Assembly (NCBI RefSeq): GCF_001075875.1
Contig: NZ_JUOS01000092.1
Location: 1 to 64,000, forward strand
Direction of reading: 5' to 3'
Length of the DNA stretch: 64,000 bases
DNA from: Streptococcus oralis
GTDB lineage: Bacteria > Bacillota > Bacilli > Lactobacillales > Streptococcaceae
Part shown: positions 43,280-50,401 of the stretch, one piece after another
Position numbering within the stretch: the stretch's first letter is position 1
How the letters are laid out: the number at the start of each line of letters is the position of its first letter
The notes under the pieces: model-generated
What the model saw: only the letters and a program-made list of their open reading frames with translations
What the model was told of the DNA's origin: nothing
Database searches by the model: none
Position numbers and translations under genes: made by a program

Positions 43280-43331
43280 AGAAAAAGCCTATTGTATGAA
43301 GCTTTCTAGCTTGGTCGATAGGCTTTTTCTG
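43280..43331 (+). terminator. hup terminator
   Basis: AGAAAAAGCCTAT at 43280-43292 pairs perfectly with ATAGGCTTTTTCT at 43318-43330. An inner AAGCT/AGCTT hairpin lies in the loop. Confidence 0.85.
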
Positions 43332-43615
43332 TAGTTTTGGGGCAATTTTGGGGCAGGGAAGAACAGTCTCTTTTATACCAGTCATAGATTTTAAGCTCTA
43401 CTATTGGTAAGAATAGTGAGGCTGAGAAGCCTATCTCAAGTTAGGCTTGCAAAGAAAAGGATTTAGGCCACCATCCATACAATTGGCACTAAATGGATAG
43501 CAAACAAGGATGGTGAGAAGAGTTTCCTTTCAACCACTGAGCCCCTTATAGTATTTCTTGACAGAGTTAGTGAAAGGGTTTACAATTATATAAAAGAAGT
43601 TAGGAGGAAAGGAAG
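43332..43615. other. Intergenic stretch downstream of hup with short repeats
   Basis: No gene is supported in these 284 bases. A short direct repeat TTTTGGGGCA occurs twice near 43336-43355. An inverted pair CACCATCC / GGATGGTG brackets about 30 bases near 43471-43517. A promoter candidate with TTGACA lies just before the next gene (near 43559). Its origin is unclear; an integration scar is possible but not shown. Confidence 0.4.
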
Positions 43616-43936
43616 ATGATTATTTCAACTACGGGAATTGAAGGAAAGAAAATCCTAGCCTACAAAGGAATTGTCTTTGGTGAAGTGGTTGCTGGCGTTA
43701 ATATGTTCAAAGATATGGCTGCTGGCTTCCGTAATGTTTTTGGAGGTCGAGCGAGTAGTTATGAAGGTGAATTGACTCAAGCAAGAGAAGAAGCTATAGC
43801 AGAAATGATGGAGCGTGCAAGTGAACGTGGAGCAAATGCTATTATAGGTATAAAAATGGACTATGAAACTTTAGGTGCTGAAAATGGTATGCTGATGGTC
43901 ACTTGTAGTGGAACAGCAGTAGTCGTTGACTCCTAA
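43616..43936 (+). CDS. YbjQ family (heavy-metal-binding domain-like) protein
   Basis: A 106-residue cytoplasmic protein of the YbjQ/UPF0145 family, which forms pentamers. Despite the domain name, metal binding is not generally shown. Family features are [23 protein letters not shown] at the start, the [22 protein letters not shown] helix, and [10 protein letters not shown] at the end. Preceded by GGAGGAAAGG. Monocistronic, convergent with rpmE2. Confidence 0.85.
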   Translation: MIISTTGIEGKKILAYKGIVFGEVVAGVNMFKDMAAGFRNVFGGRASSYEGELTQAREEAIAEMMERASERGANAIIGIKMDYETLGAENGMLMVTCSGTAVVVDS

Positions 43937-43948
43937 TTTGAAGAAACA

Positions 43949-43976
43949 AAAAAGAACAGTCGGAACTGTTCTTTTT
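43949..43976. terminator. Bidirectional terminator between YbjQ gene and rpmE2
   Basis: AAAAAGAACAGT at 43949-43960 pairs with ACTGTTCTTTTT, starting at 43965, around a four-base loop. Confidence 0.85.
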
Positions 43977-43980
43977 ATGA

Positions 43981-44223
43981 TTATTTGAGACCGTATTTTT
44001 TGTTGAAACGATCCACGCGTCCATCTGCTTGAGTGAACTTTTGACGTCCAGTGTAGAATGGGTGTGAGTCCGATGAAATTTCCACACGGATCAATGGGTA
44101 AGTTTCGCCTTCGAACTCAACAGTTTCGTTAGAGCGTTTTGTTGAACCGCTAAGGAATTGGTAACCAGTAGTTGTGTCCATGAAGACAACTGGGCGATAT
44201 TCTGGATGGATATCTTTTTTCAT
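43981..44223 (-). CDS. rpmE2: 50S ribosomal protein L31 type B
   Basis: Large-subunit ribosomal protein of 80 residues. It lacks the CxxC zinc motif, which marks the zinc-independent type B form. Family stretches [20 protein letters not shown] and [11 protein letters not shown] are clear. The ATG at 44223 follows AAAGGAAA; the frame stays open 14 codons further upstream but that is not part of the family. Confidence 0.96.
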
Positions 44224-44281
44224 TTTGCAATATTTCCTTTCTGCCATGGTCTCTTTGCGAGCCATAGATTGTTACCATACT

Positions 44282-44310
44282 AGTCTATCAGATTCTGATA
44301 AGTTTGGCAA
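44282..44310 (-). promoter_or_regulatory. rpmE2 promoter
   Basis: On the minus strand TTGCCA (44305-44310), 17 bases, TAGACT (44282-44287) with an upstream TG. It overlaps the downstream side of pde2. Confidence 0.55.
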
Positions 44311-44319
44311 GCTTTTTAT

Positions 44320-45255
44320 CTATTTTTTCAGTAAGTTTTTTAATTCTTGATAGATAACTTCATTTTCTTCTAGGCTATAGGAGTTAGCACCACTTGCAAG
44401 TGGGTGACCTCCACCATCATGTTCTTTTGCAACACCATTGATTGGAACGAATTTACTGCGAAGTCGAACGCGATAGTGGCCATCTGTTTGTTCGACAAAG
44501 ATTCCCCAAAGATTAACTGTATCGATGCGGCCTGGAGCTCCAACAATGGCTGCTGTTTCTGCATCTGTTACCTGATATGTTTTTAGAATTTCTTGAGTCA
44601 GTATGACACGTGCGACACCATTTTCATCAACTTCTAGGTGATCATAGACATAACCTTGAAGTTTAGCGATTTTAAAGCTCATGGTATCCATTTTACGTGT
44701 TAATTCAGCATAGTCAAAGTTATGTTCTCTTAGTTTACTAGCAATTCGAAGGGTACGAGCAGAAGTAGACGGATAAAGGAAACGGCCGGTATCGCCAATA
44801 ATTCCAGCACAGAGCATTTTAGCAGCGTAGTCGGATAATTCTAGGTTAGTTGCTTCAGCAAAGAGAGCAATCATCTCACTGGCACTGCTAGAGTTGGTAT
44901 CTACCCAAACAAGATCTCCATAGACTTCGTCATTTGGATGGTGATCAATTTTAATAATGGTTTCAGCATTAGTATAACGTTTATCATCGATACGAGCGGT
45001 ATTTGCTGTATCACAGATGATAGCAAGCGCACCTTGATAATCCTTGTCTTCTACCTGATCCATCTTTGTAAGCCATGTTAGGGTTGGCTCATCGTAACCA
45101 ACTACCTTGATTTTTTTTTCTGGGAAATGGTGTTCCAGAAGCGCTTTGAGTCCAACCTGACTTCCTAAGGCATCAGGATCCGGTTTCATGTGACGGTGAA
45201 TGATGATGGTATCGTATGCTTTAATTTTTTCTAAAATTTGATGGCAAATTTCCAT
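44320..45255 (-). CDS. pde2: DHH/DHHA1 phosphodiesterase Pde2 (NrnA-like)
   Basis: A cytoplasmic manganese-dependent phosphodiesterase of 311 residues. In pneumococcus Pde2 degrades pApA, the product of c-di-AMP hydrolysis, to AMP, and relatives degrade nano-RNA. Metal-binding motifs are HRHMKPDPDALGS at about 20-32, CDTAN at 81-85 and DHH at 104-106; the C-terminal DHHA1 domain has GGGHPLASGA. The ATG at 45255 is preceded by GAGG with good spacing. Gene order rpmE2-pde2-flavodoxin-chorismate mutase-crcB-crcB matches pneumococcus. Confidence 0.9.
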   Translation of the reverse strand: MEICHQILEKIKAYDTIIIHRHMKPDPDALGSQVGLKALLEHHFPEKKIKVVGYDEPTLTWLTKMDQVEDKDYQGALAIICDTANTARIDDKRYTNAETIIKIDHHPNDEVYGDLVWVDTNSSSASEMIALFAEATNLELSDYAAKMLCAGIIGDTGRFLYPSTSARTLRIASKLREHNFDYAELTRKMDTMSFKIAKLQGYVYDHLEVDENGVARVILTQEILKTYQVTDAETAAIVGAPGRIDTVNLWGIFVEQTDGHYRVRLRSKFVPINGVAKEHDGGGHPLASGANSYSLEENEVIYQELKNLLKK

Positions 45256-45281
45256 AAGTGACCTCAATTCTTTCTTATTTC

Positions 45282-45290
45282 ATTGTAGCA
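45282..45290 (-). promoter_or_regulatory. Extended -10 promoter of pde2
   Basis: Reads TGCTACAAT on the minus strand, about 27 bases upstream of the start. Confidence 0.5.
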
Positions 45291-45322
45291 CAAGAGTTTT
45301 TATTTTTAAAATGAAAAAGATG

Positions 45323-45331
45323 TGATATAAT
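45323..45331 (+). promoter_or_regulatory. Extended -10 promoter of flavodoxin
   Basis: TGATATAAT, 29 bases before the flavodoxin ATG; divergent from pde2. Confidence 0.6.
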
Positions 45332-45358
45332 GGAGAAAGATAAATTGAGGAGGACGAT

Positions 45359-45802
45359 ATGGCATTAGCAAAAATTGTATTTGCCAGTATGACCGGTAAT
45401 ACCGAAGAAATTGCAGATATTGTAGCAGATAAATTGCGTGAATTGGGCTTAGAGGTGGATGTTGATGAGTGTACAACTGTTGACGCATCTGACTTTCTTG
45501 AAGCAGATATCGCAATCGTTGCAACCTACACATACGGTGATGGAGAGTTACCAGATGAGATGATGGACTTCTACGAAGACCTAGCAGATCTTAACTTGAG
45601 TGGCAAAATCTACGGTGTGGTAGGATCAGGCGATACTTTCTACGATGAGTTCTGTAAAGCTGTTGATGACTTTGATCGTGTATTTGTGGCAACAGGAGCT
45701 GAAAAGGGATCAGAATGCGTCAAAGTGGATCTCTCTGCAGAAGAAGAAGATATCGAACGCTTGGAACAATTTGCAGAAGAATTGGCTGCTAAAGTAGGAT
45801 AA
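45359..45802 (+). CDS. Flavodoxin
   Basis: A small FMN-dependent electron carrier of 147 residues, acidic as expected. The FMN phosphate loop is SMTGNTEEIA near residues 10-19, and the isoalloxazine-binding loops TYTYGDGELPD and GSGDTFYDEF follow. It may supply electrons to radical or reductase enzymes. The partner is not visible here. It is followed by its own hairpin. Confidence 0.93.
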   Translation: MALAKIVFASMTGNTEEIADIVADKLRELGLEVDVDECTTVDASDFLEADIAIVATYTYGDGELPDEMMDFYEDLADLNLSGKIYGVVGSGDTFYDEFCKAVDDFDRVFVATGAEKGSECVKVDLSAEEEDIERLEQFAEELAAKVG

Positions 45803-45810
45803 GCATGAAG

Positions 45811-45843
45811 TTGCACTGATGAAAGTTGTCAGTGCAGTTTTTG
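45811..45843 (+). terminator. Terminator after flavodoxin
   Basis: TGCACTGA at 45812-45819 pairs perfectly with TCAGTGCA at 45829-45836, then GTTTTTG. Confidence 0.75.
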
Positions 45844-45885
45844 TTAGTTGTTCCTAAGAATGTACCATTCCATCTAGAAGATTTT

Positions 45886-45894
45886 TGCTAAAAT
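45886..45894 (+). promoter_or_regulatory. Extended -10 promoter of the chorismate mutase-crcB unit
   Basis: TGCTAAAAT, 24 bases before the chorismate mutase ATG. Confidence 0.5.
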
Positions 45895-45917
45895 CATTCA
45901 AATAAAAAGGAGACTCT

Positions 45918-46184
45918 ATGGATTTAGATATTATTAGACAAGAAATCGATCAGATTGATGATCAAATCGTGAAGCTCTTGGAAGAAAGAATGCATCTTGT
46001 GGAAGGCGTAGTTGCTTATAAAAAGGCTTCAGGGAAACCGATTTTGGACACCAAAAGAGAAGAGGCTATCTTTGAAAAAGTCAGAAGTCGTGTCAGCAAT
46101 AAAAAATACGAAGAGTCAATTGTCGCGATTTTTTCAGACATTCTCAAACGTTCGCGCGATTATCAGGATAAAAACATCAAATGA
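45918..46184 (+). CDS. Chorismate mutase (AroQ class)
   Basis: An 88-residue all-helical chorismate mutase that converts chorismate to prephenate for phenylalanine and tyrosine synthesis. The N-terminal helix LDIIRQEIDQIDDQIVKLLEERM and the following VVAYKK, then DTKREE, carry the typical active-site arginines and lysine. It is a stand-alone domain. It overlaps crcB1 by four bases (ATGA), an arrangement that links an aromatic-synthesis gene to fluoride export only by position. Confidence 0.9.
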   Translation: MDLDIIRQEIDQIDDQIVKLLEERMHLVEGVVAYKKASGKPILDTKREEAIFEKVRSRVSNKKYEESIVAIFSDILKRSRDYQDKNIK

Positions 46185-46555
46185 AAAAAGAACAATTTTA
46201 CCCACTAGGAATCTTTCTAGCTGCCATGCTAGGAGGCCTTGTCCGTTATTTGATTTCCAAATGGTTGCCAGCCAGTCCAGATTTTCCATGGGGAACTCTC
46301 TTTGCTAACTATTTAGGAATTTTCTGCTTAGTCTATCTTGTAAAAGGTTATCTAGTTTATAAGGGTAGCAGTAAAGGCGTCATTTTAGCGCTTGGAACTG
46401 GCTTCTGTGGAGGTTTAACGACTTTTTCTAGCCTCATGTTAGATAGTGTAAAATTGCTGGATACAGGTTCTTACCTAAGTTTACTAATCTATCTAGTTCT
46501 GAGCATTGGTGGAGGGCTTTTATTGGCTTATTGTTTAGGGAGGAAGAAATGGTAA
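46181..46555 (+). CDS. crcB: Fluoride channel CrcB/Fluc, subunit 1
   Basis: A 124-residue four-helix membrane protein that exports fluoride as part of a dual-topology dimer. Conserved segments are LGGLVRYLISKW, GTLFANYLGIF and GTGFCGGLTTFSS, including the sodium-binding break in helix 3 and the Phe-box region. Two adjacent crcB genes suggest an antiparallel heterodimer. It starts within the last codons of the chorismate mutase gene. Confidence 0.92.
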   Translation: MKKEQFYPLGIFLAAMLGGLVRYLISKWLPASPDFPWGTLFANYLGIFCLVYLVKGYLVYKGSSKGVILALGTGFCGGLTTFSSLMLDSVKLLDTGSYLSLLIYLVLSIGGGLLLAYCLGRKKW

Positions 46556-46896
46556 TCATGTATTTAGCACTTGCTTGTGGACTAGGTGCCCTTGTGCGTT
46601 ATTTCTTTTCACGTTATAATCATGGTTCAGTACTGCCTCTAGGAACTCTCATAGCTAATCTACTGGGTTGTTTTTTAGTTGGTTTATTTTACAATCATGT
46701 GGAGTCTAAAGAAGTCTATCTTATCCTTGCCACAGGATTTTGTGGAGGTTTAACCACTTTTTCAACCTTGAATGATGAACTCCAAAAACTCTTGGCTGAT
46801 AAGAAGGTCTTTTACAGATATTTTCTCTTGACCTACTTAGGTGGTTTGCTTGTTATTTTTTTAGGAATTTTACTGTGTAAGTGTCTAGTGTTTTGA
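46549..46896 (+). CDS. crcB: Fluoride channel CrcB/Fluc, subunit 2
   Basis: The second Fluc subunit (115 residues), with GLGALVRYFFSRYN, GTLIANLLGCF and ATGFCGGLTTFST. The ATG at 46549 has AGGGAGG upstream at 46537-46543 and overlaps the end of the first crcB by seven bases. An ATG nine bases later is also possible. It is followed by a strong terminator that marks the end of the core chromosomal block. Confidence 0.9.
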   Translation: MVIMYLALACGLGALVRYFFSRYNHGSVLPLGTLIANLLGCFLVGLFYNHVESKEVYLILATGFCGGLTTFSTLNDELQKLLADKKVFYRYFLLTYLGGLLVIFLGILLCKCLVF

Positions 46897-46913
46897 GATA
46901 AATAGAAAATATT

Positions 46914-46944
46914 GAACTAACGGAAAATCCGTTAGTTCTTTTTT
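46914..46944 (+). terminator. Terminator after crcB2; last core-genome feature before the ICE
   Basis: GAACTAACGGA at 46914-46924 pairs perfectly with TCCGTTAGTTC at 46928-46938 around AAA, and six Ts follow. Confidence 0.92.
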
Positions 46945-46961
46945 GTATTTTGGGAGGAAAA

Positions 46962-47003
46962 ATGTCAGATAATATTGAAATTGTAATGGATATGTCTAGG
47001 TAG
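46962..47003 (+). CDS. Mini-ORF of 13 codons at the ICE left end
   Basis: ATG at 46962 with an excellent ribosome-binding site (GGGAGG, ending 46957) reads MSDNIEIVMDMSR and then stops. It is either a leader peptide for the next gene or a gene truncated at the ICE boundary. I recognise no family. Confidence 0.3.
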   Translation: MSDNIEIVMDMSR

Positions 47004-47016
47004 GAAGGAGTAAAGC

Positions 47017-47478
47017 ATGGAAACTGGAATTTGTAGACGATGTTCTTGCAACTGGGTTACACCTTGCATCAATGAAAAGTATGGTTCTTGCTGGTGGGTA
47101 GACAAAAACAGAACGCTATGTAGTCACTGTTTTTATGGATTTAATGATGAATCTTGTCAGACAAAAGTTTATTACAGACCAGGTCATGATTGGCTTGAGA
47201 GAGATTGGGAATTTGCTTGGGAAATACTGAGAAATTCAAAAAGTCATTGGGTATATGATATGGAACATGATGTGTTGTGTGTTGTTGGTTTAGGAGATCA
47301 TATTGGAGCCGTTAGATTTATTGTAAGGAACTTTTATGGACTTAATCGTATTTGTCGTGAGGAGATTCCTAAATGGCAAGAAATTATTGAAAATAATATG
47401 ATTTTTTATAATGCAAAGGTTAATGATTCAAAACATTACGCTAGTTCTTTGCCTAGAAAGTATAAACATGTGGATTGA
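47017..47478 (+). CDS. Hypothetical ICE protein with N-terminal Cys cluster
   Basis: A 153-residue soluble protein not recognised as a named family. Residues 5-36 form a probable zinc-binding cluster (CRRCSC, C at 17, SCWWVD, CSHC). The rest (about 50-150) is mixed helix and strand, rich in W, Y and H. A strong GGAAGGAG precedes the ATG. Similar small Cys-rich proteins occur in phages and ICEs. Its end overlaps or abuts the DUF2786 gene, suggesting co-translation. Confidence 0.75.
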   Translation: METGICRRCSCNWVTPCINEKYGSCWWVDKNRTLCSHCFYGFNDESCQTKVYYRPGHDWLERDWEFAWEILRNSKSHWVYDMEHDVLCVVGLGDHIGAVRFIVRNFYGLNRICREEIPKWQEIIENNMIFYNAKVNDSKHYASSLPRKYKHVD

Positions 47479-47479
47479 T

Positions 47480-48151
47480 ATGGATAATAAAATTATTGAG
47501 AAGATACAAAATCTTTTAGAATTAGCTTACGATGCACCAAACGATGAAGAGGGGCAGACTGCCCTTCTGATGGCTCAAAGACTTATGGTGAAGCATAATC
47601 TTTCCATGAATGATTTAACGAATAGTAAAACTCAAAAAGATATTGGTGAAACAATAGGAACATGGGAATATAGACTTCCATGGTGGCAAGAAAAGTTAGC
47701 AGGTATTTTAGGCGAAAATTTTAGATGTAAAACGATAAGAAGACGACTTCCTGAAGACGGCATCACACAGATAATTTTCTTTGGATATCAATCTGATGCT
47801 GAACTTTGTAGTAAGGTTTACGAAGGTGCGCTCTTATACCTTAAATACCGGCTGAAACGACTTTTCCCTACAGTCTCAAGAGCAAGATGGAAAGACTATA
47901 AGAAATCGTACTTACTAGGTTTCTTAAACGGAATAGATCAACGTTTTCAGGACCAGGCTCAATCATCAGAAGAATTTGGTTTGATGGTAAAAATCCCAGC
48001 AGAAGTTTTGGAAGAACAACATCGTCGCATGGGGAGTTTAAATAATAGAACCATTAATGTTAAAGTTGACGTTGATTATGAGGCCTATATTGCTGGTTTT
48101 GAAAATGCAAAAGAGACTAGCTTACTATCAGAAGAATTACTACAAGTATGA
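47480..48151 (+). CDS. DUF2786 domain protein
   Basis: A 223-residue protein whose N-terminal about 45 residues (KIIEKIQNLLELAYDAP, then EGQTALLMAQRLMVKHNL) match DUF2786, a small helical domain common in phage and mobile-element proteins. The remainder contains a YKKSYLLGFLNG segment and a basic central part. Function is unknown. Starts at 47468 and 47480 are both possible; the latter lies two bases after the previous stop. The frame also stays open upstream inside the previous gene. Confidence 0.75.
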   Translation: MDNKIIEKIQNLLELAYDAPNDEEGQTALLMAQRLMVKHNLSMNDLTNSKTQKDIGETIGTWEYRLPWWQEKLAGILGENFRCKTIRRRLPEDGITQIIFFGYQSDAELCSKVYEGALLYLKYRLKRLFPTVSRARWKDYKKSYLLGFLNGIDQRFQDQAQSSEEFGLMVKIPAEVLEEQHRRMGSLNNRTINVKVDVDYEAYIAGFENAKETSLLSEELLQV

Positions 48152-48185
48152 ATATAAAGTGGCTTACTTAAAGAAAGGATTATCT

Positions 48186-48368
48186 ATGAAGCAACACCAA
48201 ACAAACGTTTCAAGTTTAGCTAGAGACGTAATGATTTTCGATTTGATGAAGACGATGGGATGGACTAGAAAACGTGCTATTGCAGCTATTGAGGAGTTAG
48301 AACAGGCTCATCTTGTATATTTTCCTGAAGCTGGTGGCTTGAGGTTACAAGTTGTAGGAGGCTACTAA
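48186..48368 (+). CDS. Small hypothetical ICE protein (60 aa)
   Basis: A 60-residue basic protein, starting at 48186 after AAAGGA. A helix-turn-helix-like stretch (IFDLMKTMGWTRKRAIAAIEELEQAHLVYF) is visible, which would fit a small DNA-binding or accessory replication protein. Its stop codon shares one base with the repA-like start (TAATG), so it is translationally coupled to it. No named family recognised. Confidence 0.65.
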   Translation: MKQHQTNVSSLARDVMIFDLMKTMGWTRKRAIAAIEELEQAHLVYFPEAGGLRLQVVGGY

Positions 48369-49492
48369 TGGCGGATATCACAATTGATCAACTAGCTACT
48401 CTAACTTTTTATCAAATTCCAGAAATATTTTTCACCCGTATTCAACACAATGAGAACGGCTATGTCAAATTGACTAGTTCTTACACGGGTCTCTCATCTG
48501 ATGCTAAGTTAGCTTATGGCGCTCTTTATAATCGTTGTAAATTAAGTATCAGTTCATTCCAGAAGGGAAATAGAGATTACGTTGATGAAAATGGAGCGGT
48601 ATTTCTAATTTTTACAGTTTCTGACCTGATGCTGCTATTGGACAAGGGAAAGATGAAAGTTACTAAGATCAAGAAAGAACTGCAAGAACATGGTCTCTTA
48701 CGAGAAGTTAGGCAAGGGCTTAATAAGCCAAATAGACTTTATCTTCAGCTAGTAGATGCTAATTTAGAAATAGTGGAGCACTATTCAGCTGATGGTGAGT
48801 TACTGAAGAGGGTTAATGCTTTTGGTAAAGTTCTCTATGAAAAAGTATCCCAAAGCATTGGTAATAGCGAAAGTATCAAAAATGGACGTCCGCAAAATGG
48901 ACTTCAAAATGTCCACGAAGCGGACGGAATAAATACAGAGAGGAGTCAGACAGAGTCCTCATACGATACTAATCGATACGAGGGCGAGTCATCTTTATCT
49001 GGTTTATCAATTTCTGAAGCGTTTAGAATGGGGCAACATGGTTTTCTTTCTCCTCAACTAGTTCAGAAACTCAGTTTGTTTGGAAAAGATGCAAAAATTC
49101 TTGAAAATAAAATCTATCAATCGAAACGTCAAGTTGAGAAAAATTACAAGAACCTCTTAGCTGGTCAGGAAATTTATGGAGAGGTTTGGCTGCAAGATCT
49201 TGAACGTGAGCTTGATAAATTGATTTTCAAAATTAAAACAGGAGAGGCTGAAGAAAAACCAATCCAGAATGTCCCAGCCTACTTCTACAAAATGATGATT
49301 CGTTTTTGGAAGATGGCTCTACTCATTGAAAAAGAACATGGTTTTCTGGAGGTATCAGCACAAAGTGAGTACGCTAGAAAATTCCCTGATGAGTGTCCTA
49401 GTCTAATTGCACACTATTATCCAGATAAACTATCGGAGACGAAACTGAAACACTATTTAGCTGAGTTGTCTAACGACACCGCAACATGTTAA
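48368..49492 (+). CDS. Replication initiator protein A (RepA_N-type)
   Basis: A 374-residue protein whose N-terminal part (about 10-130: FYQIPEIFF, LSSDAKLAYGALYNRCKLS, VFLIFTVSDLMLLLD) matches the RepA_N winged-helix domain of Firmicutes plasmid initiators, also found in many ICEs. A serine-rich linker (about 170-220) leads to a helical C-terminal domain resembling DnaD-like C-terminal regions. It suggests that the excised ICE can replicate as a circle. Coupled to the 60-aa gene upstream. Confidence 0.82.
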   Translation: MADITIDQLATLTFYQIPEIFFTRIQHNENGYVKLTSSYTGLSSDAKLAYGALYNRCKLSISSFQKGNRDYVDENGAVFLIFTVSDLMLLLDKGKMKVTKIKKELQEHGLLREVRQGLNKPNRLYLQLVDANLEIVEHYSADGELLKRVNAFGKVLYEKVSQSIGNSESIKNGRPQNGLQNVHEADGINTERSQTESSYDTNRYEGESSLSGLSISEAFRMGQHGFLSPQLVQKLSLFGKDAKILENKIYQSKRQVEKNYKNLLAGQEIYGEVWLQDLERELDKLIFKIKTGEAEEKPIQNVPAYFYKMMIRFWKMALLIEKEHGFLEVSAQSEYARKFPDECPSLIAHYYPDKLSETKLKHYLAELSNDTATC

Positions 49493-49830
49493 GAGAAAGA
49501 TGGTTGACTTTCTGGAATTAAGATAGTTCTATATTTGTAAAATACTTGACCTGAGCAAGTCCTAAAACTACTCTTGTTCTTTGAAAATTGAATATCCCCA
49601 CTGTCCCGATTAGCGCAGTCTAGGCATAAAAAGAAGAACAGGGGCGGTGTGTATCTAGAAAGTATATCTAGTGCTGACTGCATTATGTAAAGTCACGGTT
49701 GACTTGTCCCGTAAGACGAAAGAGTTTGCGATTTCTAAACTATAAATCGTGCGTAAAAAACACAGTAGAGATGTACGGCATCAACTCGGCATGGCTGTAA
49801 ATCAGCCTTTGATTCAAAAAGGAGGACAAT
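49493..49830 (+). promoter_or_regulatory. 338-base non-coding region, possible structured leader or transfer origin
   Basis: No gene is supported. There are several short hairpins: ACTTG/CAAGT near 49544-49560, CGATTT/AAATCG near 49729-49749, and GGCTG/CAGCC near 49792-49806. A direct repeat TATCTAG occurs twice near 49650-49675. A GGAGG lies before the next gene. It could be a leader RNA, an iteron/oriT region, or a promoter region for the surface-protein operon. Confidence 0.45.
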
Positions 49831-50148
49831 ATGAATCAAATAAAATCAACTAGTGAGGTTACACTCACTGACTTAAGACGACTAGGTTTGCAAGGTGATG
49901 CAACCGCACGGCTTGCAAGTGGTGAAGAAATGAAATTAACTAGTAAGTATGGTCTTATTCCTAAAAAAGGATATGTGGCAGGAAAACTTCAAACCGTTGA
50001 AATGATTGCAGAATACTCTAAAATCTATAGAGATATACGCACCATTAAACGTGGAGATATTTTAGTTGCCAGACGAATTAAACAAGGAAATAAAACTATC
50101 TTACAGCTAACCGGTAAAGGTTATCACCGACCTAGCAGTAAAATTTAA
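49831..50148 (+). CDS. Hypothetical ICE protein (105 aa)
   Basis: A 105-residue basic cytoplasmic protein, not recognised. It follows an AAAGGAGG site. Its N-terminal half is polar (TSEVTLTDLRRLGLQGDATARLASGEEMKLTS) and its C-terminal half is beta-like and basic (TIKRGDILVARRIKQGNKTILQLTG), which could bind nucleic acid. Its position directly after the long leader and before the surface-protein genes suggests a regulatory role; that is inference. Confidence 0.65.
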   Translation: MNQIKSTSEVTLTDLRRLGLQGDATARLASGEEMKLTSKYGLIPKKGYVAGKLQTVEMIAEYSKIYRDIRTIKRGDILVARRIKQGNKTILQLTGKGYHRPSSKI

Positions 50149-50176
50149 CAGATAGAGTCCTCATCTATCTGTTTTG
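50147..50176 (+). terminator. Terminator or attenuator after the 105-aa gene
   Basis: AACAGATAG at 50147-50155 pairs perfectly with CTATCTGTT at 50165-50173, then TT. It starts in the stop codon of the 105-aa gene. The short U-run suggests partial termination. Confidence 0.6.
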
Positions 50177-50240
50177 GGGAGCAAGGGACTGTTTCTTTGT
50201 TGCTGAAAGCAGATAGGTGATGTTATGAAAAGGTGAAGAA

Positions 50241-50381
50241 ATGAGTATTATCCAGATAATATTTACAGTTATTCTTTTAGTTTCAGGGATTCTAGTATAT
50301 ATGACTTTTATCCCAAATAAATTGTCTGATAAAATCTCACGAGAACTAAAAGACTATTCAAATAAGCATTGTGTTAAGTAA
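50241..50381 (+). CDS. Small single-pass membrane peptide (46 aa)
   Basis: ATG at 50241 after AGGTGAAG gives MSIIQIIFTVILLVSGILVY as a membrane segment, followed by a charged tail ending DYSNKHCVK. It lies between the 105-aa gene and the surface-exclusion gene, 20 bases before the latter. No family recognised. A phospholamban-like helper of secretion or a toxin-like peptide are possibilities; neither is shown. Confidence 0.5.
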   Translation: MSIIQIIFTVILLVSGILVYMTFIPNKLSDKISRELKDYSNKHCVK

Positions 50382-50401
50382 TAACAAAAAGGAGAAATCA
50401 A

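Noticed and set aside
49489..49683. 64-codon minus-strand frame in the ICE leader region
   Set aside because: No ribosome-binding site and no similarity; the region looks non-coding in all frames.
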